From Hyphomicrobiales bacterium (GTDB lineage Bacteria; Pseudomonadota; Alphaproteobacteria; Rhizobiales; Xanthobacteraceae): a stretch of 7,973 bases of DNA. Each line of letters opens with the position of its first letter. The stretch's first letter is position 1. The notes under the pieces are model-generated. The model was not told the DNA's origin and ran no database searches. It worked only from the letters and a program-made list of their open reading frames with translations. The position numbers and the translations under genes were made by a program. The stretch is from positions 1-7,973 of the forward strand of contig JAHFPO010000111.1 of assembly GCA_023266695.1 (NCBI GenBank), in the 5' to 3' direction. Of this stretch, positions 5,439 through 7,973 are shown piece by piece.

Positions 5439-6911
5439 ATGTTCGATTACGAGAAGCGGCTGAACGAGCTTTCCCGACAGCAGGTGCTCTGCGTCGGCGA
5501 CGTCATGCTCGATCGCTATGTCTATGGCGAGGTCGCCCGCGTCTCGCCCGAGGCGCCGACGGTGGTGCTGGCGGCGCGGCGCGAAGAGATCGCGCCCGGC
5601 GGGGCCGGCAATGTCGTACTCAATCTGATGGGTCTCGGCGCGCGCTCGGTGCTCGTCGGCGTCATCGGCGGCGACGAGACCGGCCGCGCGCTCGCGGGTT
5701 CCTTCGCCAACTCGGGCGGATTGATCGACGCCCGGCTGGTGGTCGATTCCACGCGCCCGACCACCATGAAGGTGCGTTTCGTGTCCGAGCATTATTCGAC
5801 TCATCTGCTGCGTGCCGACTGGGAAGACGCGCGCGCGCTCGACCGCGAACGTGAAGACGAAATTCTCGCCCGCGCCCTCGACGCGCTCTCCGCTTGCGGC
5901 GCCCTGGTGCTCTCCGACTACGGCAAGGGAGTGTTGACCAAGCGCGTGATCGACGAGCTCATCGCCGCCGCCCGCAAGCTGAAGAAGCCGGTGGTGGTCG
6001 ATCCCAAGGGCAATGACTACCGCATCTATCGCGGCGCCAGCATGATCACGCCCAACCGCGCCGAGCTTTCCCGCGCGGTCCGCCGCGAGGTGCTGACCGC
6101 CGAGGAAGTGGTGGCGGCGGCGGCCGAGATCGCGGAAAGCGCCGACGTCGCGGCGATCCTCGTCACCCGCAGCGAGGAAGGCATGACGCTGATCGCGCGC
6201 GGCGCGGCCCCCGTCCACATCCCGGCCTATCCGGTGAAGGTGCGCGACGTCTCCGGCGCCGGCGACACCGTGGTCGCGACCGTCGCCGCCATGCTCGCGA
6301 TCGGCGCCGAGATCGAGGCCGCCGCGCGCGCGGCGAACGCGGCCGCCGCCGCGGCGGTCGGCAAGCGCGGCGCGGCGGCGGCGAGCTTCTCCGAGATCCG
6401 CGCGTTCCTGCTGCCGCCGGCGCTGCGCGCCCATGAGGAGAAGATCGCGCTCGATCCCGATCTCCTCGACGAGCGCCTTGACGAGTGGCGCCGCGCCGGG
6501 TTGAGAATCGGATTCACCAACGGCTGCTTCGATCTCCTGCATCCGGGCCATCTCAAGGTGCTGAAGGAAGCCCGCGGTTTCTGCGACCGGTTGGTGGTCG
6601 GGCTGAACAGCGACGCCTCCGCCCGCCGGCTCAAGGGTCCCGAGCGGCCGATCCAGGACGAGATCGCCCGCGCCCACATGCTCGCCGCCCTCGAGGCGGT
6701 CGATCTGGTGGTGATTTTCGCCGAGGATACGCCGCTCGAGCTCATCGGCAGGGTGCGCCCGCAGGTGCTGGTGAAGGGCGGCGACTACAAGCGCGACGAT
6801 GTGGTCGGCCGCGAGATCGTCGAGGCCGCGGGCGGCGAGGTGGTCCTGGTCGAGCTCCTCCCCGACACAAGCACCACGCGGCTGGTCGAGCGTTCGCGCC
6901 ACAAGGTGTGA
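5439..6911 (+). CDS. hldE: Bifunctional heptose 7-phosphate kinase / heptose 1-phosphate adenylyltransferase
   Basis: 490-residue cytosolic two-domain enzyme. The N-terminal PfkB/ribokinase domain (about 1-325) phosphorylates heptose 7-phosphate at C1. It shows VGDVMLDRYVYG (19-30), the sugar-binding GGAGN (54-58), LSDYGKG (158-164), VVVDPKG (185-191), ITPNRAE (203-209) and DVSGAGDT (270-277) with catalytic base Asp276. The C-terminal nucleotidyltransferase domain (about 345-490) makes ADP-heptose from heptose 1-phosphate and ATP, and has FTNGCFDLLHPGHLKVL (359-375) with the H-x-G-H motif at 368-371, VVGLNSDASARRLKG (386-400), VKGGDYKRDDVVG (445-457) and TSTTRLVER (477-485). An alanine-rich stretch (295-315) closes the kinase domain and looks compositional. 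The ATG at 5439 is preceded by GGAA at 8 nt and a tandem CCCTTCGG (5411-5418, 5421-5428). Some species split this protein into HldA and HldC; here it is fused. Probably the second gene of an hldD-hldE operon. Confidence 0.96.
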   Translation: MFDYEKRLNELSRQQVLCVGDVMLDRYVYGEVARVSPEAPTVVLAARREEIAPGGAGNVVLNLMGLGARSVLVGVIGGDETGRALAGSFANSGGLIDARLVVDSTRPTTMKVRFVSEHYSTHLLRADWEDARALDREREDEILARALDALSACGALVLSDYGKGVLTKRVIDELIAAARKLKKPVVVDPKGNDYRIYRGASMITPNRAELSRAVRREVLTAEEVVAAAAEIAESADVAAILVTRSEEGMTLIARGAAPVHIPAYPVKVRDVSGAGDTVVATVAAMLAIGAEIEAAARAANAAAAAAVGKRGAAAASFSEIRAFLLPPALRAHEEKIALDPDLLDERLDEWRRAGLRIGFTNGCFDLLHPGHLKVLKEARGFCDRLVVGLNSDASARRLKGPERPIQDEIARAHMLAALEAVDLVVIFAEDTPLELIGRVRPQVLVKGGDYKRDDVVGREIVEAAGGEVVLVELLPDTSTTRLVERSRHKV

Positions 6912-6948
6912 GCGGCCACCCGTTGCTGAACCGCCGATGCGGCGGCTG

Positions 6949-6978
6949 TTGAGCGGAATCTTAATATTTTCCGCTTAA
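6949..6978. repeat. AT-rich inverted repeat between hldE and galE
   Basis: Arms TTGAGCGGAA (6949-6958) and TTCCGCTTAA (6969-6978) pair over 10 bp with one G-T wobble, around a 10-nt loop TCTTAATATT. It starts 38 bp after the hldE stop and ends 36 bp before the galE ATG. As RNA it could form a stem-loop, but no T-tract follows, so it is not a standard intrinsic terminator. As DNA it could be an operator or mark the galE promoter, since it is the most AT-rich spot in this part of the window. A shorter GC stem, CCGCC-GATGC-GGCGG, lies just upstream (6931-6945). Confidence 0.55.
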
Positions 6979-6996
6979 GGACAAGGTCCGAACCCC

Positions 6997-7003
6997 GGAG
7001 GAA
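6997..7003 (+). promoter_or_regulatory. Ribosome binding site of galE
   Basis: GGAGGAA, the best Shine-Dalgarno match in the window, 11 nt before the ATG at 7015; it fixes the galE start. Confidence 0.75.
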
Positions 7004-7014
7004 CGGACGCCACC

Positions 7015-7973
7015 ATGGCCATCCTGGTGACCGGCGGCGCCGGTTATATCGGCAGCCACATGGTGCTCGCTCTTGTCGATGCGGGCGAGAGCGTCGTCGT
7101 GCTCGACGACCTTTCGACCGGATTCCGGCGCGCGGTCCATCAGACGGCGACGCTCTATGTCGGTGACGTGGCGGACAGCGCCCTCCTCAAGCGCCTCGTC
7201 GCCGAGCACGGGATCGAGGAGATCATCCATTTCGCCGCCAAGATCGTCGTCCCCGACTCGGTCGCCGATCCGCTCGGCTATTATCTCGCCAACACGGTGA
7301 AGTCGCGCGCGCTCATCGCCGCGGCTCTCGAGGCGGGTGCGAAGCGTTTCGTGTTCTCCTCGACCGCTGCCGTCTATGGCATGCCCGAGGAGATACCGGT
7401 TTTCGAGGAGGCGCCGCTGCGTCCGATGTCGCCCTACGGCACTTCCAAGCTGATGACCGAATGGATGCTGCGCGACGCCGCCGCGGCGCATGGCCTGAAA
7501 TACATTTCGCTCCGCTATTTCAACGTTGCCGGCGCCGACCCGGGCGGACGCTCGGGCCAGTCGACCCCGAAGGCGACGCATCTGATCAAGGTCGCCTGCG
7601 AGACCGCGCTCGGCAAGCGCGAGCATATGGATGTCTACGGCACCGACTATCCGACCCCGGACGGCACCTGCATCCGCGACTATATCCATGTGAGCGACCT
7701 CGTCGCCGCCCATCTCGATGCGCTCGGCCATCTGCGCGGCGACAGCGAGAATCTCACGCTCAACTGCGGCTACGGCCGCGGCTATTCGGTGCTGGAAGTG
7801 ATCGAGACGGTGAAGCGCGTCTCCGGCGTGGATTTTCCCGTCGTTCATGGCCCGCGCCGGCCTGGCGATCCGGTCGTGATCGTCGCCCGCGCGGACCGCA
7901 TCCGCGCGGCGCTCGGCTGGCGCCCCCGCCTCGACCACCTCCCCACCATCGTCGAGCACGCGCTCGCCTGGGA
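7015..7973 (+). CDS. galE: UDP-glucose 4-epimerase, C-terminus cut by window edge
   Basis: 319 codons are visible without a stop; the family is usually 325-340, so about ten residues are missing. GalE interconverts UDP-glucose and UDP-galactose (sometimes the N-acetylated forms) using tightly bound NAD, supplying galactose for LPS outer core, O-antigen or capsule. LVTGGAGYIGSH (4-15) is the NAD-binding motif. HFAAKIVVPDSV (72-83) is the GalE form of the 'H-x-A-A' strand. SSTAAVYG (115-122) and Tyr141-x-x-x-Lys145 in SPYGTSK are the catalytic residues. RYFNVAGADP (167-176), the GalE-specific YGTDYPTPDGTCIRDYIHV (208-226) and RRPGDP (281-286) complete the signature. The position of E. coli Tyr299, which restricts the substrate pocket, appears to hold Ile289 here. 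The gap of 103 bp after hldE, with an inverted repeat and its own strong ribosome binding site, suggests a separate transcript. Confidence 0.94.
   Translation, partial: MAILVTGGAGYIGSHMVLALVDAGESVVVLDDLSTGFRRAVHQTATLYVGDVADSALLKRLVAEHGIEEIIHFAAKIVVPDSVADPLGYYLANTVKSRALIAAALEAGAKRFVFSSTAAVYGMPEEIPVFEEAPLRPMSPYGTSKLMTEWMLRDAAAAHGLKYISLRYFNVAGADPGGRSGQSTPKATHLIKVACETALGKREHMDVYGTDYPTPDGTCIRDYIHVSDLVAAHLDALGHLRGDSENLTLNCGYGRGYSVLEVIETVKRVSGVDFPVVHGPRRPGDPVVIVARADRIRAALGWRPRLDHLPTIVEHALAW

Noticed and set aside
6323..6385. Alanine-coding GCC/GCG run in hldE as a possible simple repeat or recombination point
   Set aside because: The codons vary and lie in a helical segment where HldE proteins of GC-rich bacteria are commonly alanine-rich; it is compositional.
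5400..6902. A 500-codon open frame on the minus strand across hldE
   Set aside because: It is exactly antisense to hldE, whose every domain motif is intact. The translation is rich in Arg, His, Gly and Asp with no recognisable domain, as expected from a GC-rich antisense frame.
6961..7959. A 332-codon minus-strand open frame across galE
   Set aside because: Antisense shadow of an unmistakable GalE; no family motif of its own and the same biased composition.

Overview
The window is a GC-rich (roughly two-thirds G+C by eye), gene-dense piece of a Gram-negative chromosome. It is devoted to the heptose part of the lipopolysaccharide inner core. The protein sequences look alphaproteobacterial: a single-chain HldE, a GmhB with an 'S-D-W-R-K-P' loop, and Ala/Arg-rich GC-driven codon use. 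I cannot name a genus. I see no transposase, integrase, phage gene, CRISPR array, tRNA or rRNA, and nothing that looks recently acquired.

Layout from left to right. (1) Positions 1-179, minus strand: the N-terminal 59 codons of a Gfo/Idh/MocA-type NAD(P)-dependent oxidoreductase that runs off the left edge. (2) 298-1053, minus: a small transaldolase-family enzyme. (3) 1156-2151, plus: WaaC-like heptosyltransferase I, divergent from the transaldolase gene. (4) 2126-4293, minus: a tight operon transcribed gmhA, gmhB, waaF, with a 3-bp gap and then an ATGA stop/start overlap. Its end overlaps the end of waaC tail to tail by 26 bp. (5) 4429-6911, plus: hldD and hldE, divergent from gmhA across a 135-bp control region. 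(6) 7015 to the right edge, plus: galE, preceded by an AT-rich inverted repeat and a strong Shine-Dalgarno sequence, and cut about ten residues short of its usual end.

Together these genes encode the whole ADP-L-glycero-beta-D-manno-heptose route. Sedoheptulose 7-phosphate is isomerised by GmhA, phosphorylated by the HldE kinase domain, dephosphorylated by GmhB, adenylylated by the HldE C-terminal domain and epimerised by HldD. WaaC and WaaF then add the first and second heptose to the Kdo-lipid A acceptor. The adjacent transaldolase could adjust the sedoheptulose 7-phosphate supply. GalE would supply UDP-galactose (or UDP-GalNAc) for outer core or O-antigen sugars.

I found no undescribed system. 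The points most worth a second look are a GmhB that has lost three of the four expected zinc ligands, a WaaC whose sugar-nucleotide loop lacks the usual family motif, the transaldolase placed beside the heptose genes, the overlapping convergent waaC/waaF ends, and the inverted repeat before galE.
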